This document shows, in pieces, positions 30,601 to 41,225 of a stretch of DNA of 64,000 bases. Source of the DNA: Torymus aiolomorphi (taxonomy: Eukaryota > Arthropoda > Insecta > Hymenoptera > Torymidae); contig CM070877.1 of NCBI GenBank assembly GCA_036365515.1, positions 71,980,022 through 72,044,021 of the forward strand, written 5' to 3'. The stretch's first letter is position 1. Each line of letters opens with the position of its first letter. Position numbers and translations under genes: made by a program. The notes below the pieces were generated by a model. The model made no database searches and was not told the DNA's origin. It saw nothing but the letters and a program-made list of their open reading frames with translations.

Positions 30601-33024
30601 CGGAAAATTGAAAAATCTAAAGAAGCAGTTTCTTTTTATGACGAGTATTTAAAGCTTAATGCAAATGTATTAAACTTTTTTAAAATGCAAATAAATCATG
30701 TCAAACTCAGAAAGTGGTCTAATGATGAAAAAGAATTTGCTGTGATTTTATTTTATAAATCTCCAAAAGCTTATTGTTATTTGCGTGACCAAAAGAAGTT
30801 TGCCTTACCATGCATTAGTTTGATAAGACGATGGATTAATGAACTTGATTTGGAGCCTGGAAATAACATTAAGTTATTTGAATTGTTAAAAATAAAATCA
30901 ACCACAATGACAGTAAAAGAGCGCGAGTGCGTATTAATGTGGGATGAAATGAGCATAAAAACGTGGTTAGATTACAACCCAAAAAAGGATTTGATTGGAG
31001 GTTACACTGATATGGGAAAGCATGGTCGCAATGCAAATCGTGGTAATCATGTTTTAGTTTTTATGTTACGAGGTAGGCAAAATGATTGGAGACAGCCTAT
31101 TTGCTACTATGTTCCCCATAACAGTGTAAATGGAAAGTTATTGCACAAAATCATTTTAGATGTAATAGATTACGTTGAAGGTACTGGTTTTCTATTAAAA
31201 TCAATGGTATGCGATCAAGGATCGCCAAATCAATCGGCTATAAAAGAATTGGGAATAACCAAAAATAAACCATTTCTTGAACGAAACAATCGTAAAATTT
31301 TCTTCAATTTTGATGCTCCCCATTTACTTAAATGCCTTCGTAACACTTTTCGCAAACGTCAATTTGAAATTAATGAGAAACCCGTGTCATGGGATGCGAT
31401 TCGGGAATTAAGAAATCGTGAAAAAGATCTTCCAACTAAATCTGCCCCTAAACTAACAGACAGACATCTAGATACTAATGCTTTTCAGTTAATGAACGTT
31501 AGTCTTGCGGCTCAAATTTTTAGTAACAGTGTTTCTTCAGCTTTATTAGCAGGCGCGGTCGCATCAGAAAAACCTTTCATTCATCCCGATTGCATTGCAA
31601 CAGCAAATTTTATTAAAAAAGTAAACGACCTTTTTGATTTTTTAAATAGTAGAAGTTCTCGAGATGTTAATCCTTTGCGTCGACCTTTGTCAAACTTAAA
31701 TCCTCAAGTAGTACAGTATTTGAAAGATTATTTGAATTGGATCGAAACCTGGAAATGCGTTGATAAAAACGGTAATCCGCCATGCTTTGACGGTTTTTAT
31801 TTGACGATTAACAGTATACTTTTGCAATGGGAAGATATGGCATCAAACGAGGGAGTATATTTGTTAACGACGCGTTTAAATCAAGATCCGTTAGAAAATT
31901 TATTTTCTGTTTTAAGAAGTCGTTCTGGTCAAAATCAAAATCCAACTGCGATGCAAGTGAGGCATAATTTACAGTATAGTATTACTGCAAATTTAACGTC
32001 TTCATCGAAATTAACAAACTGCGAACCTGACGAAACAGTAGCGTTACTAGCAATTTGTACGAAAAGTACTAAGCTTGATTTACAAGAATCGTTAGAAAAT
32101 ATGACCAATCCTGTGCCCGCGTTTACTGAAGACATTGACGATAATACCGATCGTATTACTTGTAATTTTCTTGCAAATGACAACAGTATCATCGAAGTAA
32201 ATGCAAGTAATGAAAATGATGAATTAATTAACGATGATATTGAAGACGTTTGCAGTGAAATTTTATTCGATGGAGTAAATGAATCTGTTCATTTCGATGA
32301 AAATGAAGATACTTTTGTTGAAGAGATGTCTGATTCAGACACAGTTGTAGATGATATTGATGATAATGAATTTCAAGAAGTATCTAATTCATTAAATGAA
32401 GGGAGTGAGAATTTGAATAATATAGATAGGAGCTTGTCATCCGAAACTTATTATAAAATGAATAGTGTTTTGACAAATTCTCACAATCGCCAAGATTCAT
32501 GTACTCTTTTACGGGGAGCAATAAAGTATGTTGCTGGATATATACCTATGAAATGTATTTCAAAATTTAATTGTTCTGATTGTAAAGCTTCTTTCACTAG
32601 ATTTAATTGCAACATGGAAAGTAACGATGATCTATTACTTTTTTTTAAAGCGTATAAAGTATTTAATGTGACCAATGAACTTGGAAATCTTTACGTCCCT
32701 TCTGACGCTCTTTATAGAATCATTATAACAGCTATTGAAACTTTTGATATACTATTTTCTGAAGTAAGTTACAAGACAGAAGTTAGTAAAGTTTTAATTG
32801 ATAAAATCACAGCTGAAATTCTTAAATATCATGCACAGTTTTGGATTTCTGACGAACCTTGTAAATCGCATCGTGAGGCTGTAATTGTGTTTTTTGTTAG
32901 AGTTCATATTTTTAATAAGGTGAAATGGATAAATTATGATTTGCGAGATGCTAAAATTTCAAGAAAAAGACATTTTGCTGGTAACAAGCCTAATGCTAAG
33001 TTGCAGAAATTGAGTCATGAGTAA
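24656..33024 (+). CDS. THAP-domain P-element-type transposase (THAP9-like), two exons
   Basis: Exon 1 is 24656-24756 and exon 2 is 29931-33024; the intron has a GT donor (CG/GTTAGA) and an AG acceptor (TTTACATAG). Joined, they code for 1064 residues without a break. Residues 1-85 form a THAP zinc finger, with C8, C13, C61 and H64, W38 and a late hydrophobic-Pro motif (NIAIPI). A coiled coil covers about 195-265. The RNase H-like transposase core follows. D372 (WDEMSIK), D462 (CDQGSPN), and D686 and E689 (NQDPLENLFS) align with the acidic residues of P-element transposase. A strongly acidic insertion spans about 765-865. The C-terminal part has YVAGYIP and CSDCKASF, as in P and THAP9 proteins. 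It is longer than Drosophila P (751) or THAP9 (about 900), largely because of the acidic insert. Terminal repeats were not found, so it could be either a P element or a domesticated gene. Confidence 0.88.
24757..29930 (+). other. 5.2-kb intron of the THAP/P gene
   Basis: The intron splits the THAP domain after residue 34. It holds AT-rich DNA, paired repeats around 25585-25655 / 26465-26530 and 25795-25910 / 26095-26215 (TTTCAGAGATATTTGAGG followed by AAATCGTAATTTTTCG), the ~90-bp array at 26850-28110, and an inverted copy of the 13299 dispersed repeat near 29780-29895. ORFs within it (for example 25340-25549 and 28430-28669) show no domain. Confidence 0.75.
26850..28110 (+). repeat. ~90-bp tandem array with two inverted end units
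   Basis: There are about 12 direct units, each with AAGTAGGCGGGGGATGCGAG, TTCCACGCGTATAC and GGCAAAATAATTATTTAAAT. Two units follow in the opposite orientation (CCCCCGCCTACTTGGGGTTA at about 27919 and a near match at about 28010). Units vary from about 85 to 97 bp; the earliest ones (26870-27060) are the most diverged. It lies wholly inside the THAP/P intron. Confidence 0.9.
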
Positions 33025-33219
33025 AAAAAGAACATATTAGATTTTATTAACGTCTATATTACTTAATGAGAAACTAAATTAGAATATGTATTTTTTAACA
33101 CAAAGGAAATAATTTTTTTTTTCATGATGAAATTTCAACAAGTTGTTACGCTTATTGTATTGTCTTCAGCTAATATGAATATATGTTTATTTCCTTACAG
33201 ACAATTATTTTTGTGATTC

Positions 33220-33225
33220 AATAAA
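33220..33225 (+). promoter_or_regulatory. Likely poly(A) signal of the THAP/P gene
   Basis: AATAAA lies 196 bases after the stop codon and is the first perfect hexamer I noticed in the 3' flank. The AT-rich context makes chance matches likely. Confidence 0.4.
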
Positions 33226-35000
33226 AGGTGAAATTTAATGGCCATTTATTAATATAAAGCATGATTTTTAATTATAATATTTATGATTATCTTCAAATAA
33301 GTAAAATACTAGTTATTAATTTTCAATTTCATTTTTCTTCATAGAAATTTTTCACTTTTTTCAATGCTTTGTGATAATTTATTTATAAATCATAGATCTT
33401 CATGTAAAAAAAGTTTGTTTAGTTGTATTTAATTGTATAAACATTTTTATTGCTAATTTGATAATAGTAATTTCCATTTCGTAGTTACAATATTAATTCA
33501 TTTTGTAAAATTATTGAAGTAAAATTATTAAAAATATAATGTCACTTTTTATACACTACGATTTTTTTTTTATATTGCATGTATATACTATATTAAATTG
33601 TAAGACAGCATTTATACTAAATTATTCTATAGTTCTTAGGGTATGAGCGCTGTCATGCCATATCAATTATCGTCTTTTTGTTTATAATCCATATTTACGT
33701 TCATAAATGATTCAGATTATAATACTTTGTTCGGATAATCAGAAAGTACTTGAATTCAGTATTGATTCACGTAATAGATATAAACTTGAAGTTAATAACA
33801 ATTACTTGTAGTAACGTGCATAAAGCAATATAATTTATAATTTTGTTTTATCTTTTGTAATAAATTGTGGTGAATAGTTTCGCATGGTAACTGATTTGCA
33901 TTTCTTTTTGTAGATTATTGAAATGAAAAAATATCTGATTACAGGCAAAAGATTTTAATTTTTAGTGCATGTTAGGAATATTTAAAAATATTCATCACCC
34001 TTTCTTCCTTAACCTAATAATCCTGTGTTTCCTATCCTATCCTGATGGAAAATATCTGCCACCTTCCCGCTCGGTTTCCATCGAATAATATCGAGTTTGC
34101 ATATTATTTCTATTGTTTTTAAATAATTAATGAAATTAAATTACTAAAATAATGTGTAAAACATATGTTAAAATTATTTATGCAAACACGTATTAACTGA
34201 GAGCAGAACATATTAATGAACATTTCATGAATTTAAGTAGAATTAACAATCATTTTGGTAACGCAAGGTCGATTTTTGTGTTTTTCAATTTTAAAAATCG
34301 ATACTACCTTTTTTTATGCTTGATCCATTACTTTGAGATTGCTGCAGCATATTTTTATCCACCGGGGGGTGGAATTTTATCAGAATGGTGAAATGTTATA
34401 TAGATATTTTATTAAATATAATGTGGCCATTTCCTTCAAGGAATATCTTAAATATAAAGTCGTTTAAAATATTTTCCAAATCTGATACGGTCAATTACAA
34501 ACGGGAGCTATTCAGAACACGAAAAAAATTCTTTTAAAAAATAAATAATAGAAAAATTCTTGTCTATAAAAATTAAAAACAAATTGCATAAACTTACAGA
34601 CTTTCAACTAGAGGAAAAACATTCCGAAAAATGTAAAAGATGTATTCCCATAAAATTTTTAGATCATGTGTCGACGTAGGGCTTAATTCCCTTAATCACC
34701 GCATTTTCTATAGTTTAATAGTTAGGTGGAAATGGTATTGGAAATACCGATCAATATCATATTAAAATAATTTAATGAGAATATTATGGACTTCTTGCCA
34801 CGTTTTTTTAAATTTTTATATACTAAACTTTAAACATTTTATACCACTGTAACCTCAAAATCATAACTTTAACATAATTATTCGGCTCTCGTGGTATGAA
34901 ATACGGTTCGAAACTGGTGCGTAATATGATTTTTAGCTCGTGTGATTTTTTTCACTCGCATCGCTCGTGCGAAGAACGCGTTACATCCCCGATGGAAATA
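33226..35000. other. AT-rich intergenic DNA downstream of the THAP/P gene
   Basis: No coding sequence, clear repeat or terminal inverted repeat of the transposon could be found here. Confidence 0.4.
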
Positions 35001-35345
35001 GAAAATGTATATAAATGTAAAAAAATGTATACAAACTTATATAATAAGTGTTTATAAAAGTTGTAATTAGAACATTTTTTACGTTTATATACGTTTATAT
35101 ACATTTATATAAGTTTTTTTTTACAAAAATGTTCACTTATTTACATTTATATATTTTTTCTTACATTTTGAATAGTTGTATTGAAAATTTGTATTTTTGT
35201 AAATATACATATATTTAGTTTTTTTACAGATATATACATTTATATACATTTATATATTTTTTTAAAATTTTCGCTATATAAGACTTTTTTTCTTAATTTT
35301 ATGGAAGTGTGTATAAATGTATATAAATGTAAAACAATATGTATA
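34996..35345. repeat. Low-complexity TATAAATGTA-rich inverted repeat region
   Basis: Many copies of ATGTATATAAATGT occur in the left and right parts, with the inverse ACATTTATATACAT in the middle (35085-35260). It could fold back, but the sequence is too simple to define an element. Confidence 0.5.
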
Positions 35346-35884
35346 AATTTCAAAAATTTCTTTAAAATCACCCATCTGAAATTTAGTTGTCTGATATAAT
35401 ACCCCCGCGTCTTTCTTCTTAAACCTTTATTGATACATTGATTATGATGAATAAATTACTCGAAAATTAAAAACTGTCAGAAAACATAATATCATGTGCA
35501 CCCAAGGGTTGGTGGGCTTTTTTATATCGCGAGTTTGCAGAGACTCGTGCTAACTTGCCGTCGACTTGTACTTATAAATACTCGCTCTGCTAAATCCAAC
35601 ATTGAGTACACCCTTGATACACAATGTATTATTTTACAGTGAATATGAAAATTAATATAATGGTTGCATACAGTCGAGAAGTGATATGTCAAGTGATATA
35701 TCAAGTTAAATAACTGTACATATATGACTACATAACTAATTATTACTATTTATTTTCTTGTATAACAATTTATATCTTTTTTTATTTCTTTCAATTATTA
35801 TTTTTTTAATCAAATAATTGTAAGAATTTATTAACTTTTAATAATATTTAATATAATTTATTTTTAAATTAAATTTTAATTAAT
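35346..35884. other. AT-rich intergenic DNA
   Basis: Nothing supported is seen before the ribozyme-bearing array begins at 35885. Confidence 0.4.
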
Positions 35885-36027
35885 CATGTAAGTAATGCTG
35901 CTAATGGGTAATACGGGCAAGTTTTTCGCGAGTGTCCTTTTTAATTAAAGGCCCAATGAAAAAAAAAATTGTCAAAATTACGAAAAACAATAAGTTAATA
36001 TCTTATTGTAGTCAAAGAAATCAATCG

Positions 36028-36094
36028 AAGTGTTTCGTCCAGGCTACTAGATTGGACTCATCAGTGATGATCTAGTAGCCGTCATCAGACACTT
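36028..36094 (-). ncRNA. Type III hammerhead ribozyme, unit 1
   Basis: The minus-strand 67-nt motif has the same sequence as 36841-36907 except for C instead of T as the last base of helix I, which costs one closing pair next to loop 1. The core CTGATGA and CGAAAC and the GTC cleavage triplet are intact, so it is predicted to be active. Confidence 0.85.
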
Positions 36095-36381
36095 GCCGCT
36101 GGGTGGTCACGGCCAAAGCTTTATAGACTGAGCCACCTTTTTCACTAGTGGAAAAGGAGGCTCCATCTATCGGTGTATAATTAACCCAAACACCGTATAA
36201 TATAATATAAATTTATGAAGCTAATGCCCGATCAAGATTTCATGTAAGTAATGCTGCTAATGGGTAATACGGGCAAGTTTTTCGCGAGTGTCCTTTTTAA
36301 TTAAAGGCCCAATGAAAAAAAAATTGTCAAAATTACGAAAACAATAAGTTAATATCTTATTGTAGTCAAAGAAATCAATCG

Positions 36382-36448
36382 AAGTGTTTCCTCCAGGCTA
36401 CTAGATTGGACTCATCAGTGATGATCTAGTAGCCGTCATCAGACACTT
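36382..36448 (-). ncRNA. Type III hammerhead ribozyme, unit 2 (mutated)
   Basis: The motif is as in unit 1, but the base before GAAA is G, not C (TGGAGGAAAC). This breaks the closing G-C pair of helix II next to the core. Activity is expected to be weak or absent. Confidence 0.8.
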
Positions 36449-36840
36449 GCCGCTGGGTGGTCACGGCCAAAGCTTTATAGACTGAGCCACCTTTTTCACT
36501 AGTGGAAAAGGAGGCTCCATCTATCGGTGTATAAACCTGGACGAAACACTTCGATTGATTTCTTTGAATACAATAAGATATTAACTTATTGTTTTTCGTA
36601 ATTTTGACAATTTTTTTTTTCATTGGGCCTTTAATTAAAAAGGACACTCGCGAAAAACTTGCCCGTATTACCCATTAGCAGCATTACTTACGTGAAATCT
36701 TGATCGGGTATTAGCTTCATAAATTTATATTATATTATACGGTGTTTGGGGTAATTATACACCGATAGATGGAGCCTCCTTTTCGACTAGTGAAAAAGGT
36801 GGCTCAGTCTATAAAGCTTTGGCCGTGACCACCCAGCGGC

Positions 36841-36907
36841 AAGTGTCTGATGATGGCTACTAGATCATCACTGATGAGTCCAATCTAGTAGCCTGGACGA
36901 AACACTT
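36841..36907 (+). ncRNA. Type III hammerhead ribozyme, unit 3 (all elements perfect)
   Basis: In order: helix III 5' strand AAGTGT (36841-36846); C at 36847 after which cleavage would occur (GUC triplet); helix I TGATGAT; loop GGCTACTAG; helix I ATCATCA; core CTGATGA (36871-36877); helix II GTCCA; loop ATCTAGTAGCC; helix II TGGAC; core GAA; helix III ACACTT ending 36907. Helices I, II and III have 7, 5 and 6 perfect pairs. The ends lie in helix III, so this is type III topology. The nine-base loop 1 is perfectly complementary to CTAGTAGCC in loop 2, a possible kissing contact. Self-cleavage is inferred from the match to the known consensus. Confidence 0.9.
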
Positions 36908-37194
36908 CGATTGATTTCTTTGACTACAATAAGATATTAACTTATTGTTTTTCGTAATTTTGACAATTTTTTTTTCATTGGGCTTTAATTAAAAAGGACA
37001 CTCGCGAAAAACTTGCCCGTATTACCCATTAGCAGCATTACTTACATGAAATCTTGATCGGGCATTAGCTTCATAAATTTATATTATATTATACGGTGTT
37101 TGGGTTAATTATACACCGATAGATGGAGCCTCCTTTTCCACTAGTGAAAAAGGTGGCTCAGTCTATAAAGCTTTGGCCGTGACCACCCAGCGGC

Positions 37195-37261
37195 AAGTGT
37201 CTGATGACGGCTACTAGATCATCAATGATGAGTCCAATCTAGTAGCCTGGATGAAACACTT
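37195..37261 (+). ncRNA. Type III hammerhead ribozyme, unit 4 (core mutated)
   Basis: The first core base is changed (ATGATGA instead of CTGATGA), and the helix II closing pair is G-U (TGGATGAAAC). The conserved C is needed for catalysis in characterised hammerheads, so this copy is probably dead. Confidence 0.8.
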
Positions 37262-37437
37262 CGATTGATTTCTTTGACTACAATAAGATATTAACTTATT
37301 GTTTTTCGTAATTTTGACAATTTTTTTTTCATTGGGCCTTTAATTAAAAAGGACACTCGCGAAAAACTTGCCCGTATTACCCATTAGCAGCATTACTTAC
37401 ATGAAATCTTGATCGGGTATTAGCTTCATAAATTTAT

Positions 37438-38447
37438 GTTTATTTAATCATTATTAAATTGTTATTTATAAAAAAATTTTATAACATGTAAAATTGCAAA
37501 TCATCATGCAGTCATGCTTTACGGCGCTTGCACCCGGATCATCGTGAACGGCGCGGGCCGGCGGGCCGCGGACGGCGCGCGTCCGAGCCGCCGAGCCGCG
37601 ATTCGCAGAAGTGAGAAGAGAAGCATACAAAGTCAATGCTAGCGCCATCACTCGGTCAAGGCGGAACTAATTTTTTTTCGTCCTCGCCCCCCATCTGACG
37701 TACGCTTCTATATGCATCTATATTCGTTGCTTATATATCTGATCCAACTATACCCTACAAAGGTAGATATAACTGTAGACTTGCTGATCTGTTCTAAAAC
37801 GTTCTGACCAAAGTATAAGATGTTTTCATTTTCTTTCGCTTACATGTATCTTTTTTTTTTAAATTAAACTGAGTCTCGACATAAATATATTTCTTTTCAT
37901 AAACAGTGCTTGACAATACTGTCTCATTCTCAAACAAATTTGAAACTTAAAACATTCGTACACTACTTCTATTATACTAAATCTTTACTTTCAAATCAAC
38001 TCGAGAGTGCAAAAGAAAAAATGAATTGAGAAACACCATATAAAGAAGTTTGAAATCACCAGTACTTGCTATGTGTTGACAGCTGTGTTTATATTGCTGC
38101 TAGCAGTCAGTTAGGTGTAGGTATTGTAATTTATAATGGTTATCGTACCTGTACATAGTCCGATACTTACAAACATTTGCAACATATCTTAACATTTAAA
38201 TATTTTGTAGAAATAGTGCTAGATTTTCCCACCCATAGGTAACAGTGTGATAATTTATTCTAAGTAGAATTTTGTAAAAGATATTATTGATAATCCATTT
38301 CTTTAGTTTTTTTTCTGTAATGTAATTATTTTTCACATTGAATCCAAAAAATTTCTATTTTTGTTTTCCCTTTTCTTTTCTACACGTGTCAGGGTATTCA
38401 AATCTAAAATAACAACCGTTATTTACTAAACCAAATTTTTTTCCCAG
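37438..38447. other. Intergenic DNA with a GC-rich island
   Basis: A GC-rich block at 37520-37610 (GGGCCGGCGGGCCGCGG) stands out from AT-rich surroundings; the ORF across it has no domain. It could be a promoter-associated island or part of an insertion. The rest shows nothing I can support. Confidence 0.35.
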
Positions 38448-38673
38448 TACACTTCTTCAGCATCGATTGGAAGTTTATAATGGACTCTCGATATGACTAT
38501 TAATATGACCATCATACGGCAGGAGACTTAAGAAAATAGCACCAAATTGGGAACTGCAACTTTGAGAAAACTACACAGTGGCATTACAGTGGACAACCTT
38601 AAGTAAAGGGCTTCCTGATACACGCATCTGACAGCTTCATCTTCCAGATTATCCATGGAACCAGATTTAGTCT
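38448..38673 (+). other. Candidate 5' exon with a start codon
   Basis: A strong pyrimidine tract and acceptor (TTTTTTTCCCAG) precede 38448, and GTAAGTATT follows 38673. The segment has an ATG at 38655 open to the donor (MEPDLV). No matching downstream exon was recognised; the next kilobases are repeats. It could equally be chance. Confidence 0.2.
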
Positions 38674-38733
38674 GTAAGTATTTTAATACTCTATGACCAC
38701 TTTGTGGTCTCTTTTAACATATTTGATATTTAC

Positions 38734-39117
38734 TTTGAGGTTACGTGATTTAGAACTTAATTTAAAAGAGAATAAGAATGATAGAAATCTGCTTCTTAAT
38801 GCATTGCATGGCATCATGTTTAAGCTGATTTTATCTTTTTGTAAGTAGGTATAATTTAATAAAAAAAAGAATGAAGTTATGCAATTTTCCAGATTTAGTA
38901 ATAAGGCACTGCTTGTTTATTTTTTAGAACTGTCAAACTGAAAAGTTACATATTTTCATTTTTTTATTTAATTATGTTTAATAAAAACATAGACTAGTAC
39001 TCTCAGAAAGATAAAGTCAACTCAGACATACATGAGATATCTGAGATGGATTACTGGAGCCGATTTCTATCATTCTTATACTCTTATGAATTAAGTACGG
39101 TAACATAACCTCAAAGT
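38734..39117. mobile_element. Probable MITE with CTTTGAGGTTA ends
   Basis: The left end (CTTTGAGGTTACGTG, then AATAAGAATGATAGAAATC) recurs inverted at the right end (GATTTCTATCATTCTTATAC, then TAACCTCAAAG). The arms are ~65 bp around an AT-rich core. Confidence 0.65.
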
Positions 39118-39801
39118 CAATATCGATCAGCAAGTGTTGAGATATTCCCTTTTTTGGGTGTTTTTCAGGAAATTTTCAAGAAAAAAAGTTATTTACCAAA
39201 ACTCGCTGATTGAAAAGGTCTGAAATTGGATATACAATCCCTCCGCATGTATTGCATTGTGAGAGGACATTTTGGTTAACTTTGAGCAAGGGTCTGGTGG
39301 TTTTAGTTGGAAATGCACATGCGCCTTTTCGACTTTTGAGTCCAAAAGATACATTGTCATTCTCTCAACATATTTCTAACTTTACACACACCATGCAATA
39401 CATGCTGAGAGATTGTATATCGAATTTGAGATCTAAATATTCAGCAAGTGTTGAGTTAATGCCTTTTTTGTGTGTTTTTTAGGAAATTTTCAAGAAAAAA
39501 GTTATTTCCCAAAACTGGCTGATCGAAAAGATCTGAAATTGGATATACAATCCCTCAGCATGTATTGCATTATGTGAGGACATTTTGGTAAACTTTGAGC
39601 AAGGGTCTGGTGGTTTTACTTGGAAATGCACATGCGCCTTTTCGACTTTTGAGTCCAAAAGATACATTGCCATTCTCTAAACATATTTCAAACTTTACAC
39701 ACACCATGCAATACATGCTGAGGGATTGTATATCGAATTTGAGATCTAAATAATTATCAATTGTTGAGTTATTGCCTTTTTTGTGTGTTTTTTAGGAAAT
39801 T

Positions 39802-40608
39802 CCCTATTAAAAATAATCACGTGAGTACTCACGTGAGTACTCACGTGACTACTCACGTGACGTTTTCGACCATATTCTCACGTGAGTACGCACGTGAGTA
39901 CTCACGTGAGAAGTGAAAAATATAGTTTAAAAAAAATTAGTAATCAATGTTTTTTTTACTGAACTATTACATAAATATTTTAACTTTAATTTTTGCGTAT
40001 ACCTTTCAATCCTTTAATATTATAGGGAGATATCAAAAGCGAGGCCAGCCTCGTAATTACAACTCTTTTAAGAGTCGCGATATTGACTAAGTCTTATGGC
40101 TTTATGTATTCTCGCCGGTGTTCATTTGCCTATGGAAATCGAGAAAGGGGTTGCCACCTGGCGGTCACCGGCGGAACTGATAGGACCCGTCTGAACTCCA
40201 CGTCTAGTAACTCTTTTAACCGCCAGGCGGCAACCCCATTTCTCGATTTCCATAGGCAAACGAACACCGGCGAGAATACATAAAGCCCTAAGACTTAGTC
40301 AATACCGCGCTCTTTTAAAAGAGTTGTAATTACGAGGCTTGCCTCGCTTTTGATATCTTCCTATACTATTTAAGGATTGAAAGGTATATGCAAAAATTAA
40401 AGTTAAAATATTTATGTAATAGTTTAGTAAAAAAAACATTGATTAATAATTTTTTTAAACCATTTTTTTTTACTTCTCACGTGAGTACTCACGTGAGAAT
40501 ATGGTCGAAAAACTCACGTGAGAGCTCGCGTGAGAGCTCACGTGAGCTCTCACGTGAGTATTCACGTGAGTACTCACATGAATACTCACGTGATTATTTT
40601 TAATAGGG
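39802..40608. mobile_element. Fold-back element full of CACGTG motifs, complete copy
   Basis: The ends are CCCTATTAAAAATAATCACG and its inverse. The two ~390-bp arms pair almost throughout; the inner arms carry GGTTGCC.CC.GGCGGT and its inverse. About 14 CACGTG palindromes, mostly as CTCACGTGAGTACTCACGTG, lie near both ends. There is no transposase. It sits inside one unit of the 313-bp array (GAAATT / TTTTCAAG). The target duplication is short and ambiguous, probably two T. Confidence 0.9.
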
Positions 40609-41225
40609 TTTTCAAGAAAAAAGTTATTTCCCAAAACTGGCTGATGGAAGGGGTCTGAAATTGGATATAAAATCCCTCAGCATGTATTGCATTGTGTGAG
40701 GACATTTTGGTAAACTTTGAGCAAGGGTCTGGTGGTTTTAGTTGGAAATGTACATGCGCCTTTTCAACTTTTGAGTCCAAAAGATACATTGCCATTCTCT
40801 AAACATATTTCAAACTTTACACACACCATGCAATACATGCTGAGGGATTGTATATCGAATTTGAGATCTAAATAATCATCAAGTGTTGAGTTATGCCTTT
40901 TTTGTGTGTTTTTCAGGAAATTTTCAAGAAAAAAAATTATTTCCCCAACACTGGCTGATGGAAAAGGTCTGAAATTGGATTTACAATCCCTCAGCATGTA
41001 TTGCATTATGTGAGGACATTTTGGTAAACTTTGAGCAAAGGTCTGGTGGTTTTACTTGGAAATGCAGAGGCGCCTTTTCGACTTTTGAGTCCAAAAGATA
41101 TATTGCCATTCTCAAAACATATTTCTAACTTTACACACACCATGCAATACATGCTGAGGGATTGCATATCGAATTTGAGATCTAAATAATCATCAAGTGT
41201 TGAGTTATTGCCTTTTCTGTGTTTT

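Larger units (their letters stand above)
35885..37437. repeat. Head-to-head array of ~355-bp units carrying hammerhead ribozymes
   Basis: Units 1 (35885-36240) and 2 (36241-36536, cut short) point to the minus strand. From about 36534 the array flips and units 3, 4 and a partial 5 point to the plus strand, with a period of 354-356 bp. Units are nearly identical and lack any ORF. Each can form several hairpins besides the ribozyme: CAATAAG…CTTATTG, CGGTGT…ACACCG, and GAGCC…GGCTC around ACTAGTG. The flip joins the cut end of unit 2 (GTGTATAA) to the middle of the ribozyme (CCTGGACGAAAC). The combination of monomer-sized repeat, ribozyme and no protein resembles retrozymes and hammerhead satellites. 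Confidence 0.9.

Noticed and set aside
33220..35345. Terminal inverted repeats of the P-type element
   Set aside because: I compared the 3' flank with the region before 24656 by eye and found no convincing inverted match; a computed search is needed before claiming ends.
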